A stretch of 64,000 nucleotides of DNA from Choristoneura fumiferana. Its lineage: Eukaryota > Arthropoda > Insecta > Lepidoptera > Tortricidae. A program made the translations under genes and the position numbers. This document shows positions 52,100-63,904 of this stretch, one piece after another. The stretch spans positions 19,461,627 to 19,525,626 of the forward strand of contig NC_133494.1 in NCBI RefSeq assembly GCF_025370935.1. Reading direction: 5' to 3'. The notes below the pieces were generated by a model. The model was not told where the DNA came from, searched no databases, and worked only from the letters and a program-made list of their open reading frames with translations. Position 1 is the stretch's first letter, and each line of letters opens with the position of its first letter.

Positions 52100-54575
52100 G
52101 CTGTTCACTGCGACGAATTCGTTCATCGTGCTGTCTGATTGTTTCTCTTCACGTTAAAAACGACAGGTCGGATTAGGATGAAGAACGGGAGGTGTTCTTA
52201 ACTATATATTCTTATATACTATAATACTATATATCCTACATACTTACCGATAGCTAGATGTCCGGAATAACACATAAACTTTTATCCCTTTATAAAATCC
52301 TAAAATTGAAACATCTAGGATTAGACATGAAATTTGGCACAAGTGTTTTTAAATGCAACCATAAAATAAAATCTTAGATTTAATGAAATCTTAGATTCAA
52401 TTTTTGAAAAACTCCACGAAGTCGCGGGTAGGTACCTAAAGGCTCGTATTTATGCTAGTGCTATGTTTTTCAATCTCTTTGTAAATTTATTTACTAAGCG
52501 TCTGGTTATAATTTAGAAACTGGTAATTTTTTGTACTTTTCGGAGGCAATTTCATAAAATAATCAAATTTTGAAAAAAAAAATGTATGCTCCGCGTGTTA
52601 TTTATAACTAACTAGGGAGAAAACACGGGCATACGATTGCATGTAACCACCGCCTCCGCCTTCAATAGACAACAAGGGGGGAAAACAACCAATATCACGC
52701 GAGATAACTTGGCACCCGAGCAGAGGGTGCCAATATTTCGAGTGTAATATCGGTGTTTTTCCCGAGTTAAACACTGCTTTTTATTTCGACTACAAGGATT
52801 TTTTTTTAAATATACATATGTGTAAATGAGAAGAAAATTATCGAATAAAAAAAACTAAAATGAATAGAAAAAAATTACAATTCATGGCACTTTTTTAGGC
52901 ATATGTCGAAAGGTCAATGAGTCATTTAAAAAAAACAATTGATTTTATTGTTAAGCAATAAATTATTTAACAAGATTTGAAATGTTCAAAATAATGATTA
53001 GAGACAAACAGTAGATAAAATAGGAATTTTAGTCAATTTATTTCTAATAAATCATTATCAAATTGAACCAAAAGGAGTTATAAGCTGTAGAGATAGGCTG
53101 CGTGGATGGACATAATTATGTATACCAGTACCATATATCATACCGATTTTTTTTTGTTTTCTTAACAAATTTTTAACTTTTTCGTTTTATATGTCTGCGT
53201 ATATGAAAGTAAGGAAAATCAATAAGGAGTATGAGTCATGAAAACTGTCATCCTGCCCTCAGGACGCTGATTTTGACATTAAATGTGTGAAAATACAATT
53301 TGAAATATTACCCATTAAAAATGAAAATGAAAATAATTTATTGCATAAAAAGCTTATAAACAAGAGTCTACGGCTCTGGATCCTGTGCTAGTAGTCCCTG
53401 AGTTACTGATCCAGGTTCCAAGACATAACTACTACTAATTACTACATACCCGCTACTGCTTATAAGTATACCTACTATAACCTAACTAACGGTTATTATT
53501 ATATTATTTATGCTTCGTTTACTCAGGATTTAGCTCAAGTAAGCAGATTATCAGACAACCGTCGTGACATGTCACAGATAAGGCACTACTTACATCACGT
53601 TGTTGCCAACGTGAGATCCAAGAACACGTGGAATACATCCACGAAGTCATTGTACCAGCAGACGTTATGACCTTTCCAGAAGCTTCAACTGATGTCTACA
53701 TATTGTACTTCTTAAGCGCCTCATTTAAAAGTAGTTTAGTATTCAGTATTCAGTATTTATTTATTGCAACACCTTTTACAAAAAATTATAAAAACGATGC
53801 CCTGTTGGGGCGCGGCAATTTTAAATTAATTACATTAGGTAATTAACTTATACATAACATATTATGCTATTTTAACCTCATGTATTTTTTAGGAGAGGTT
53901 TAAGGGACACTTATAAATTAACTTTATATAATTAAGGTATCTAAATAAACTACTTATACATTTATCTAGAAATAACAAACTTAGAACTTATGTGGTATCA
54001 CAGAATGAATAGATAAGCTAATTTAGCTAGAGTGATGATGATGATATTGATCAATCCTTATAATTCCTTCAAAACAATTCCATCCAGTGTCCATCGTTGA
54101 GTTAACTTGACGATTAAACCAGAAATCTGCTTGGTTACAAGAACTTACGAATTGGCTCTACCTACTAATAGAAGCTTGCGCGCTAGCTCTGGATATGCCA
54201 GTTGGCTAAACGCATTGCATGAAACTTGTGGACTGGCTTACCTAACGCATTTCAAAACTTATGGGCTGGCTCAGCAGTTATGAAGTGGCTCAACTCAGCG
54301 TAAAAGTTGGTCTGCTGACTCAGCATCACTTAAGTCGCCAGTACGCTCGCCTCTGATTGCATCATACAAAAGTAGTTTCGTTCCAATTTACAAACAACAC
54401 ACTGTAACAAAATAAAACTTTGCGACTATAATGGGAGCAGCTATTTTGATGCTTATAATTAATTTTCGTTCATATTCAATGTAACAAAATAAAATCACAT
54501 TCATTTTACGTTTTGTATGAGAAATGGAAATTCGCTATTGTTATTTTCCGTTACATTTTATTTCAACCAAACCTA
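52100..54575. other. Intergenic, mostly unassigned
   Basis: There is no gene. A piece at 53320-53420 (AAAATGAAAATGAAAATAAT, TTATTGCATAAAAAGC) and another at 53750-53860 (TATTTATTGCAACACC, TTGGGGCGCGGC) look like minus-strand LINE 3' ends. A (GAT)n run at 54034-54044 and repeated GGCTGGCTCA/GTTGGCTAA-like words at 54190-54300 are low-complexity. Confidence 0.35.
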
Positions 54576-54578
54576 ATT

Positions 54579-54643
54579 ATCATCATCCCAGCCTATATAC
54601 GTCCCACTGCTGGGCACAGACCTCCTCTCAGAACAAGAGGGCC
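54579..54643 (-). repeat. SINE-A tail fragment
   Basis: CATCATCCCAGCCTATATAC, GTCCCACTGCTGGGCACAGA and CCTCCTCTCAGAACAAGAGG are identical or nearly so to the tail end of the copy at 58634-58940. The rest of the SINE is missing. Confidence 0.7.
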
Positions 54644-54839
54644 GTTACGATACGCGGACGAAATAGTTTACGTAGCAAACCTACACTCACAAAAGTTGTT
54701 GCGCAAACTTGCCCCTAGAGGCGCTGTCCGTGTTTCCATACAAATTGAAGAAATTGAGATTGAGATTTTAACGCGAATCGTGACGTATTTTGTGAACTGT
54801 CGCGTACCGTCGCGTCGGATTCACTCCATTGGGCATTTC

Positions 54840-54990
54840 GGCTACCTACCGCTTCCGAGGCGTGCTCGAGGAGCCGGTGCTACGCCGTGGCAGCCGACTC
54901 GCGCCGTCCGGTTGGAGGACGCCGGTCGGCTGCCTCAGCGTGCTCGAGGCGCCGGTGGAACGGGGCGGCAGCCGATTCGGCCCAGTCCAC
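54840..54990. repeat. GC-rich block with an imperfect tandem pair
   Basis: GCGTGCTCGAGGAGCCGGTG with GGCAGCCGACTCG (about 54861-54903) is repeated as GCGTGCTCGAGGCGCCGGTG with GGCAGCCGATTCG (about 54939-54979), a period of about 77 bases. CpG is frequent. A long frame is open here but this is expected of GC-rich DNA; no protein motif is seen. Confidence 0.55.
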
Positions 54991-55344
54991 TCAATGTGAA
55001 TCGTACTTTAGTCGCCTTTTGCGAGACCCACGGGAACAGATGGGTCCTTCTAAACCGGGCACGGCACAGACTGAATATGCGAGTTTGCAAAACGGAATAA
55101 TATATAAGTACAAGGACATATTGAATGACTTGCGTGTTAGCTCTACAATGTAGAGCCTGAATTTTTTAAATCGCGGGTGTAGAAAAACTAGCTAGTAACT
55201 TGAGTATGTACAACAACTAGCTCTACGAGACTTGACAACGTGCAAATGAAGTGTGGGAGTCCCCATTTTAAAAAGTTGTGAGTTCGCTCAACGCAAAGAA
55301 AGACAAAAATAAAAAGTTGATCTGTTTAAGTAAATCGTTCTGTT

Positions 55345-55665
55345 GTGAACCCCCGTCGGAAAAAGAGAGGTGCGGTAAGGTTGACGCCAATGTCTATCTG
55401 TGGCATCGTAGCTCCCAAACGGATGGACAGTTTTCGATGCGGTTTTTTACGTGAATGTGAGTTTCCTTGCAGTGGTTCTAGCTACATACGAGTACATATT
55501 AATAATACTAAGCGTCAAAAAATCTGGCCCTCAATTGTATGCAGTAATAGATAATTTTGTATGTACTGAGTATATGCTTGGTAAAAATTGGTTTAGCCGT
55601 TTTTGAAATATTGCACTTAAAATACAACGTCGGAGGGTTATCAGCTTTTATAGGTTGACTAGGTT
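55345..55665 (+). repeat. Window-start repeat family, another copy
   Basis: AACCCCCGTCGGAAAAAGAG, GGTTGACGCCAATGTCTATC, GTGGCATCGTAGCTC and AACGGATGGACAG match 1-60 and 21925-21975. TTTAGCCGTTTTTGAAATAT closes it. Confidence 0.6.
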
Positions 55666-55931
55666 ATTATAAAATATATTCTTACTGTTTTGTTTTGCCT
55701 TAGTTATTATTAAACTTTGAAATGTTTTTTACATATTTATACGAATATTAATTAATTTATGATAAATCATTTTTTTTTACTTAATTATTATTTTAGAACT
55801 TCACACACACCACAGCATTTAAATTGCTTCCCACGTGTGTACAAGTTTCGTCTATAAGAAAATACGTAAATAATTGGAAAGTAAATAGTTATTTTATTAT
55901 GGAGTTAACGCCCGCCACAGTACTGTATTTA

Positions 55932-56300
55932 ACCGACTTCAAAAAAGGGAGGAGGTTATCAATTCTTTTGTATTTTTTTTATGTTTGTTACCAGAACTCC
56001 GTCATTTATGCACCGATTTGATTTTTTTTATTTTCGTTCGTCTAGGAATTCTTTCAATTTGGTCACATAAGCACCAAATCAGGATATGATGATTGGATCC
56101 TAAGGAAATCGAGGGAACTCTTCAAATACCGTAGGGATGCCTATGGTAATTTTAATTTTGGCATATTTAGTACTCGCAGTAACTCGTGCATTTGCTTTTG
56201 AAAATCATCATTGGCGAAGTGAAACTGATGATGAAGACCACGTTTGACCAACGGAGCGACTACTCAATAACAAGTACTTCACGGGTTGAATTTCAATTAC
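55932..56300 (+). repeat. AACCGACTTCAAAAAAGG repeat
   Basis: It begins TAACCGACTTCAAAAAAGGG, then AGGAGGTTATCAATTC, ATTTATGCACCGATTTGATT and TATGATGATTGGATCC. This order is familiar from many lepidopteran intergenic regions. No coding frame. Confidence 0.5.
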
Positions 56301-56507
56301 TTTACCATAGTTGCCAAGCAATTTAAGCTCGTTGTAATGTATATGGTGAAATGGAACGGGTGACGAAGCACCAGGACTAATCAATAATGAACGTCTCTAC
56401 ATCGGAAAAAGCAGTTCGTCAGAGGTGACGAGCAGTTGACATTAAACTATTGCATATTAGATTTTTTATACACTAAAAAGCGTGGAAATTTTTTTTTTAA
56501 CAAAAAA

Positions 56508-56737
56508 TTGAACCGACTACAAAAAAACATGAAAATAATTTTCTGCCAGTCTGACTGAAGTCGGTGCTTCAGCACAGCACGAGCCAGCAGAAGTAAATTG
56601 AAGCACATAATATACGCGTATAGTGCGTAGGTGGGGTAGACGACTACAGGTACTGCTACTGCTTTCTCGTGCTGACGCACCGACTTCAGTCAGACTGGTA
56701 GAAAAATATTTTCATGCTTTTTGTAGTCGGTTCAATT
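56508..56737. mobile_element. Fold-back element with 59-base arms (TTGAACCGACTAC ends)
   Basis: The left arm from ATTGAACCGACTACAAAAA to CCAGTCTGACTGAAGTCGGT pairs with the right arm at about 56680-56737 with few mismatches. The loop of about 110 bases has TATACGCGTATAG. No TSD was identified. Confidence 0.7.
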
Positions 56738-56759
56738 ATTTTTTTTATGCATGACCCTC

Positions 56760-57470
56760 GTCTCATTATAATCGGACTTTTCCCGCACTAATGACAGTTG
56801 TAGAGACGCGCGATCAGCTGACAGCTTAGTAGCGTGGCAGTGGGGCGTAGACGCGGATTGTGACATGCGCACTCGGCATGACGCCACACTGTCGATGTGC
56901 GTTAACGACGTTAAAGTAACGTTATCATAAAAATAGCGTATGTTATTCTAAATAATACAGATCTGTAAAAATGAATTAGCCCCTTGTCCAGAAATATAGA
57001 CAGACTAGGTAAGTATGTAAATAATGTAGAATTTTATGATTATTAGATGTGACAGTGAACAGAACTCAGGTCTTGCTAGTACTTTAACTGACTGTGATAA
57101 AGTCTGTCGTCCGGATCGCTACCACTATTTTAGCCGCTAATCCTGCCATCAAGTAACAGTTTACTTATGCGCTGTTGCGTTCCTGCGTAGAGAGTAAAAT
57201 GCTGGTGAAGTTACTGGCACATGGGTTTCTATCTTAGCCCTCTAGTTTTAGCACCCACGAGTACTTAGCTGTTCTCACTCACCATCAGACGAATCACTTA
57301 GTTGTTCACCAAACTTATTTGACATTAAAAAAAAACATTTTATACATACAAATATAAACGTTTCACGCGTTCTCTTCCACAGCAGTTTCTGTCTGTTTCA
57401 GTGCTTAGCAACGCTAATTTAACGAGTTATATTTAACGTTATTTGAGAGCACGACACTAGCGCGCCACAA
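56760..57470. other. Upstream region of the candidate promoter
   Basis: No repeat is recognised. It contains GC-richer patches (CGATCAGCTGACAGC, ACGCGGATTGTGACATGCGC) and ends at the TATA box at 57472. It may hold control elements, none of which can be assigned. Confidence 0.3.
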
Positions 57471-57471
57471 A

Positions 57472-57608
57472 TATAAACGCACGTGCAAACCAACGTTCAA
57501 CGATCAGTTCTGTTTGTGTGATCAGTGCCAGTGCATCGCCACCGGATAGCGCGCAGCCACAGGCAGCGATCTTTTTCCTTTTTTATTTGGCTTCTAGCCG
57601 TTGTATGG
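57472..57608 (+). promoter_or_regulatory. Candidate promoter and first exon of a gene leaving the window
   Basis: TATAAA at 57472-57477 precedes an ATCAGTTC initiator (A at 57506) by 34 bases. The transcript would run about 100 bases through GATCAGTGCCAGTGCATCGC to GTATGG, with a consensus donor GTGAGT at 57609. The exon therefore could end just after ATG plus G, the same layout as exon 1 of gene E. No partner exon was found in the remaining 6.4 kb, so a long first intron is assumed. It could also be a non-coding first exon or a chance match. Confidence 0.45.
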
Positions 57609-57614
57609 GTGAGT

Positions 57615-58630
57615 TTCATACACGCATATAAACACAAAAACATTCTCTATTTATCCTTATAAATAAATTTAGTAATTGCTATCTGTGTGCGTGCGTAATG
57701 ATCGGTATTCGAAGCGCAACACGGATTGTTTTACTTGACACGTAAACAAAGGCCCATGTTTGTTTTCTTGACATTCTTTGTGAAAATTGTGTTGTAACTA
57801 ATTGATTTTACATTTATCGATATATTCACATTGCATTACACATTAAGATAGACGGATATTCGATTGGCAAGTCGTTTTTCATGCCGCGTTTGCGATTTTA
57901 CGCTTTTTCGAGCGTGCATTGCATCGCCGACATTGCCGTGGTATTTTATGCGTTTAGTGATTGTATTCGCTGGAATGGCATACATTATTGTCTTAAACGT
58001 AGCGTGACTTTTTTGTATAAAGAGCTGACCATACTTTCACTACACCTTTCATGACATACTTTAAGTACCTACCGAATTAAGACGCAATTTCGTCGGACGT
58101 AGGTACCTACTTATTAACAAATACATTATAAATAAATTGTAAATCTAATAACAGAATTATTGCGTGTCTTAATTATACCAAAAAATGCTTGCATTTTAAC
58201 TAGGTACTTATGGACTTTGAATTTTTTATTCTTAGCTAATTTTATATTTCTAAATTTACAATTCTAAATTGATTAATTAATGTACAAGTCGGGAATAATA
58301 ATAATAATTTGACATAATTTAACACTAAGTTGTAAGACTAATGCTAACAACTTTTTGTGATCTGGGTTAAATTATTTTTTAATATAGTTCAAGAAATAAC
58401 GGAATTATCAGATATATCTTCAAGATCTGATAAAGATAATTCAGTTTCTAATTAAAAAACACTGTCCAAGTTGTAGCTTTGTCTCTTATTTGTATAACTG
58501 CCGTCGTAATAGTTTTTAATGCACTAAGTAATTAGGCTCTACATTTTGCGCAAAAAATTAATGAACCTATATAAGTATACTAACTAACCACGACAGAACC
58601 ACGACCTCATGTCTGGCAGCAAATAGATAC
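57615..58630. other. AT-rich, nothing recognised
   Basis: If the exon before it is real, this is the start of its first intron. TATCTTCAAGATCTGATAAA, with GAATTATCAGATATATCTTC, near 58400-58435 is a small inverted pair. No exon is seen. Confidence 0.3.
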
Positions 58631-58633
58631 ATT

Positions 58634-58940
58634 CATCATCATCATCCCAGCCTATATACGTCCCACTGCTGGGCACAGGCCTCCTCTCAGAACAAGAGGG
58701 CTTGGGCCATAGTTTCCACGCGGGCCCAGTGCGGATTGGGAACTTCACACACACCATTGAATTGCTTCGCAGGTTTGTGCAGGTTTCCTCACGATGTTTT
58801 CCTTCACCGCAAAGCTCGTGGTAAATTTCAAATGTAACTCCGCACATGAATTTCGAAAAACTCAGAGGTGCGAGCCGGGGTTTGAACCCACGATCCTCTG
58901 CTTGAGAGGCCATAGGTCAAACCACTCGGCCACCACGGCT
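58634..58940 (-). mobile_element. SINE-A, full-length
   Basis: It has a (CATC)n start, CCCAGCCTATATACGTCCCA, GGGCCCAGTGCGGATTGGGA, ACCACGAGC in reverse, box B (GGTTTGAACCCACG) and box A (CCACTCGGCCACCACGGC). It continues into 58941-59023, which is shared with the flank of the copy at 38655-38965. Confidence 0.85.
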
Positions 58941-59023
58941 ATAACTCGGACTCGGACTCGGATTTTTACCTTTTCCTATTATAATGAAAAGTAACCAAGT
59001 AGGCAAACCGCGTAACTGAGTCC
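58941..59023 (-). repeat. SINE-A-linked flank shared with 38511-38654
   Basis: CTCGGACTCGGACTCGGATT, then TTATAATGAAAAGTAA and AGGCAAACCGCGTAACTGAG, are the reverse complement of the bases just before the SINE-A head at 38655, including one arm of the palindrome at 38511-38569. A larger unit than the SINE was therefore copied. Confidence 0.7.
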
Positions 59024-59029
59024 TCAAAA

Positions 59030-59340
59030 ATAGATACATTAATCACATATTAATCATGTCAATAACTCGACAAAAATAAACGGCAGTAGGTAATTACTTT
59101 TAGATCGTATCAGCTCCTATACAAATTAAGCCTGGTCTGCTACCGTGCGTAGATAAGGTACCTTTTTGATTTATTTTCAGTCATTTAAGGGTCACTGTTG
59201 TAATTTTTGCGGATCTGCCCTATCTCATTCGAGTCGCACGACGAATACCTATCGTAATCGATGATTTGTACGCTTATCAAGATACGGCGTGTTGATGACA
59301 CGGTGAACATTTTTCCTATGCGCGTCTGAGATTCTCGCCA
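59030..59340. other. Unassigned spacer
   Basis: There is nothing recognisable between the SINE-A-linked unit and the next repeat. Confidence 0.35.
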
Positions 59341-59344
59341 TCTT

Positions 59345-59960
59345 TTTAGGGTTCCGGAGCCAAAATGGCAAAAACGAAACCCTTATAGTTTCGCCATGTC
59401 TGTCTGTCCGTCTGTCCGCGGCTTTGCTCAGGGACTATCAATGCTAGAAAGCTGTAATTTTGCACGAGTAGGTATATATGTAAACTATGCCGACAAAATG
59501 TTACAATAAAAAAAAAAAAATTTTTTTTCTGTTCCTCCCATAGACGTAAAGTGGGGGTGATTTTTATTCTCATCCAACCTTATAGTGTGGGGTATCGTTG
59601 GATAGGTCTTTTAAAACCAGGGGTTTGCTAAGACGATTTTTCGATTTCGTGATTTGCAACTTTAAAGTGCAAATTTTCATTAAAATGGAGGTTCCCCCCC
59701 TCTCTAAAATCTAAACCGGTGGGTGGAAAAATTTGAAAAAATTCAGGATGGTAGTAGGTTCAAGGAAAACTAGAACGGCTAAGTTTGCTTGAGAATTATT
59801 AGTAGTTTATGAGTAAATAGCAGCCTAAGGTATAAAATATACCTAAACTTGGAAGATTCCGTATAAAATACGAAATTCTTAGAAAAATATTACTTATTTT
59901 TTTCGTAATGGCTACGGAACCCTATTTTGGGCGTGTCCGACACGCTCTTGGCCGGTTTTT
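59345..59960 (-). repeat. GGGTTCCGTA-family repeat, full-length
   Basis: It starts AGGGTTCCGGAGCCAAAATG and ends ATGGCTACGGAACCCTATTT, TGGGCGTGTCCGACACGCTC, TTGGCCGG. It is the mirror of 18415-19120 along most of its length, including GTCTGTCTGTCCGTCTGTCC and CGTAAAGTGGGGGTGATTTT. Confidence 0.7.
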
Positions 59961-59970
59961 TTACCTAGTA

Positions 59971-60102
59971 GGGTCAGCATCAAAAGTAGCTGCATACTTT
60001 TTTACTGTGTTTCACAGCAACGTACTTAACACCGTACAAATTTTTACAAATGTGTTAAAACGACAGAGTAAAAAAGTGTTCCGCTACTTTTGATGCTCAC
60101 TG
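59971..60102. mobile_element. MITE with AGCATCAAAAGTAGC ends
   Basis: GGTCAGCATCAAAAGTAGC at the left and GCTACTTTTGATGCTCACTG at the right are inverted, and the inner parts (TACTTTTTTACTGT, AGAGTAAAAAAGTG) also pair. It directly abuts the next MITE. Confidence 0.7.
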
Positions 60103-60220
60103 TACAGTCACCAGCATTAATATCTGCCACAGCTGACACGTCCTTCCGGCCCTAGAAATAGAGTCGTGTCAGATATTTATGCACGTTTGTTGTGTCAGAT
60201 ATTGGTGCTGGTGACTGTAC
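60102..60220. mobile_element. MITE with GTACAGTCACCAGCA ends
   Basis: GTACAGTCACCAGCATTAAT at the left and ATTGGTGCTGGTGACTGTAC at the right, with ATCTGCCACAGCTGACACG and GTGTCAGATA parts inside. Half copies lie at about 21147-21235 (GTACAGTCAACAGCATCAAT) and 38366 (GTACAGTCAACAGCAG). Confidence 0.75.
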
Positions 60221-60656
60221 TAGTACATTAAATTGTTACCGTTCAGCCCTTAGTCTCATACTGGGGCCTCGCATATCCAGCGACGATCGAGTATCAAGGT
60301 TTTTCAAGGGCATTGCCAGGCTCCGACCATCCTCACCAAAGTATGACGTAACCTGGGACCCATCAATTGTACTAAATTTCTTAGGCACCCAATACCCAAA
60401 TGAAAAATTAAAATTAGAAGAACTGACCAAAAAATGCTTGACACTGCTCACTCTAGCGACAGCGCACAGGGTCCAAACTCTTGCAAAAATTAATATCCAC
60501 AATATTGAACATTTTTCATCTCATTTAGCTATAAAAATACCTGACCAAATTAAAACTTCCAGGCCTGGTTCTAAACAACCGATTCTCATTAGCAAAACGT
60601 GCATAATGAACAGAAAAAAACGCTCACAGCGCTACCGTGTTTTATCGGATAACTAA
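60221..60656 (+). pseudogene. Fragment of a tyrosine recombinase-like (DIRS/YR) protein
   Basis: An open frame of about 145 codons reads LNCYRSALSLILG, RVSRFFKGIARLRPSSPKY, TWDPSIVLNFLG and LLTLATAHRVQTLAKI, then stops at 60654. The order (YRSAIS-like helix, RF-KG, RP-PKY, then A-x-R near LL-L-T) is that of the N-terminal and early catalytic part of eukaryotic tyrosine recombinases in DIRS-type retroelements. The arginine in HRVQT would be the first catalytic residue. The H-x-x-R and tyrosine boxes are missing, so it cannot be active. The left edge coincides with the end of the MITE at 60102-60220. A captured host fragment is possible but less likely. Confidence 0.6.
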
Positions 60657-60659
60657 ATA

Positions 60660-63335
60660 ACTGATACTTCATTATTACTATCTCGCTACTTTTCTGCCTC
60701 GTGACATAATTTATCTCGTCTCGTTGGCTTTTACGATGTAAATGTAGATGTAAAGTTTACATCATCTCACCAGAGGAACTGATTTAGCTTTTCACAGAAC
60801 TATTACCAACGAAAACTGTGTAATGTTTGCAACAAACACTTTACATGCATTCAAGGAAAAACTTTATTAGTACCTATGTAAATCATGAGTCATGTCATGT
60901 CATGACGTAGGCAAGCCGGCTACGAGAGCAAAGGTCAGAGACAAAACGCACCTTGCTACTCCCACGCAGCCAGCTGGCGGAGGGATGTGGGAGTCTGGAA
61001 GTGCACCAGTGAAATCTCTAACCTTTAAGCGTAAGCGCCTGGGGGTAGAAGCAATTAACTAGCTGGTTAATATTGTAGGAAAAAGGAATACATGAGGGAT
61101 TTACGTGTAATAAATATAAAGAAAACATGTATTAGTAACGTTACAGGAGATACAAAAAAAATTTAAGAAATAAACTTGGGAACAAATTGTAACGAAATTA
61201 AAACAAAACTCGGCAAAAGATCTCGGCAGAAGATGGTATTGTGCTACAATATCTTCATTGATATTGATTATATTGATTGAATGTAACGTCTGAATTAATT
61301 AATTAATTAAATAGCGTAAAATAAGATATTACAATATCTTAAGAAGCTCCGAAAGCAAATTTAATATTTTGCTTAAAATATTGGCTGACTTGATAAATAT
61401 TGCTAGTTTTAATAATTATATGTCATTCAAATAGTTAATTACAAAAACATGTATCAGGCTTTCGTGTAAGAAACTACAAGAGCTACAAAGCTACCTCTAA
61501 GATACAATAAAACTGGTCAGTTTATTAAAAAAAAAATTGAAAATCAATAAATTCCTAAGAACCGCGGAAAGGACAAAAGGCATGGAAAACCATTAGGTAG
61601 ACTTTTAAGCCATTCGCAGGAAAATTCAATAAGTTTGTAATACCTCAATTTCCAGAAAACAGTATTACGGGGGCGGTCCCCAAACCAGTTCAGAAGTGGA
61701 TCAAAAGCTTCCAAGATTTGACCCAAAGAAATAAATAAACAAACAGGGCAAGCTAAATAAAAGCTGTAATAGTACGATCATATGACTGCTTGTGCTTGTC
61801 TATAAGAAATTATGACATTTCGCACACATCTTAGAACAATATTAATTGTCTCGTGAAGCAGCTTCACGATTCACACTCATACGAAAATAACACGCGCACA
61901 CTTCCGCATCAGATTACTATAGTTATTTTGGTGGTCACGCTTTGTTAATTATAATTAGCTTTTACCCGCGGTTTCGTTTACGTAAACGATTAACACAATC
62001 ATCAAGAAAATCTTACAAAAAATCTGACTTATCTACATCTTCGTATTTTACTAGATTTTATGTTGCAAGCAAAATAAAATCTCTGAAAACTTAGCCTTAT
62101 TTCGGGAGTTTACATTGGCACATTCCAATCTTGATGAATCGAATCCCGAATTTTACATTTGAAAATTTACTCGGAACTACTTATTAAAGCTCTTATGAGA
62201 CATGAATGACATGATATTACTTAAACTAAGAAATTAACCCGTTCAACACACGCTCACGCAGCGACTAGATTAACCTGGAGCTCATGCTATACGTCTCTAC
62301 TTTCTTGTGAAAGCCTTGTGCAATGTCAATGCACTGAGCTAATTTTGTCTGTTTGTAGAGCAACGTGCTTTGTTGCCATGTAGATCTGAAACAAATACAA
62401 ACTTAATTTTCCAAATCGTTTTATCATGGAAGACTGAGATTACACTTTACCTCAATGGCATTTTGCCAACAGTATTTCATCTCATTCCTTACTCTGATTT
62501 GAACAAAGTAGTTTGTTGCTAGGTCAAAACATTTCATGTCGTAAAATTAGACATCCCTTTGGTTATAGAACCAGGAAAAACCACAGCAATCACGCATATT
62601 CACGGAATTTCTTTTTATCTTTAAATACTTATCTTGAATATGTTATATATTTCTAATTACCCGACTGCAAGGAGTGGTATTGTTTTTTTAATAATTCTCA
62701 TTACCTACGTTAGTCAAAAAAAAAATGTGATTGAGTTTTCAGAATCTCTTAGGATTATTTTTTCTGAATTGTAATCAAAAAGCATAAGTTAAATATAAAA
62801 TATGACGGTACGACGTACGACCTCAGCAATCAATTTAAGTTACCATGGGGAAAAGAATAAAAGTTTCGATTTCAATCCGATCAAAGCAGATGAATTTATA
62901 GATAACAATTAATTGTTTCTGTCCGGTCAAAGCCATACACATCGATCTTCAGCTGTCTATTAAACAGCTGTTCACATTCAAAACATTCACGTGGCACGGG
63001 CAGTCGGGCAGCACGCACAACGACCTACTTAGCGGGTCACGTGCACGCTCACGTTTCGCCCAAATCGACTTAGAATTAGATAGAACCAGAACTACAATAG
63101 AAAACAAAGTAGAGTGCTCCATTCACGGATCTAAACTATGAATTGATTGGTGATCACGTGAGAAATTTAGCGACGATGTTTGGACGTTTATTACTCAATT
63201 GTGCAATAAAATCTAAACTGATAGTGAAATCTGCTCTATCTATCTCTCTCTCTATTTATGCTCTATCGTCTGTTTTTTTCGTGTAATTGTCACGACTAAA
63301 TGGTTCTTTCTTTCAAATGAACGATAACTCACGAA
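60660..63335. other. AT-rich intergenic or intronic DNA, nothing recognised
   Basis: No protein motif, tRNA or clear repeat is seen. An AGCTTTTACCCGCGG at about 61958 is a short Helitron-family remnant. AATATCTTCATTGATATTG at 61248-61266 and neighbours are low-complexity. The 90-codon and shorter frames here have no motif support. Confidence 0.35.
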
Positions 63336-63341
63336 CTCACG

Positions 63342-63550
63342 TCTTTAATCGAGTTTAGCTCGATCATCATCATCATCATCAGGATGCCCTACACTATACG
63401 TTTTCCCGTCCGTGGTCTCCATTCGAGGACTCGTCTACTCAACCGACACCGTTAGTTCGACATGTTTCGGACTAATTCGCAACCCTTCCTCTCCGAGCTC
63501 CGAGAACCACAAATTAGTCCGAAACAATTCGAGCTAAACTCGATTAAAGA
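63342..63550. mobile_element. Fold-back with 22-base perfect arms
   Basis: TCTTTAATCGAGTTTAGCTC (continuing GA) at 63342 and TCGAGCTAAACTCGATTAAA (continuing GA) at 63529 are exact complements. Inside, TTTCGGACTAATTCGCAAC and AATTAGTCCGAAACAA pair as a second stem, and a (CAT)n run lies near the left arm. Confidence 0.7.
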
Positions 63551-63904
63551 CTATGAGGGAGTCTCTCGGTAGTTTAATGTCCAAAATCTGAATTGATTTA
63601 AATGAAATTTGATGTGGAGATAGATAATTTGATACCTTGGGTAGGACATATAGTTACCCTGGAATACTTGCACAGTTCCTACGTGATAGCGATACGGTTG
63701 AGAACTAGTCAATAATAAAAGCTAAAGTAAAGAATACGAGTGTATGACATATTTAGATCAACAGTATCAATAACGGAAGGAAGTGATGAGCAAATTTCAA
63801 AGAAATGTTTTTGGTACCTAGGAAATCTTGGCGTCGTGTCAAATAATACGAACACTGACGGCTAGAAGATAAGTTATTAGAACAAGAGATCGCAGAACTG
63901 AAAG

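Noticed and set aside
54513..55100. 195-codon plus-strand frame
   Set aside because: It runs from unrelated AT-rich sequence through a SINE-A tail fragment and a GC-rich tandem repeat; no protein motif, so chance frame.
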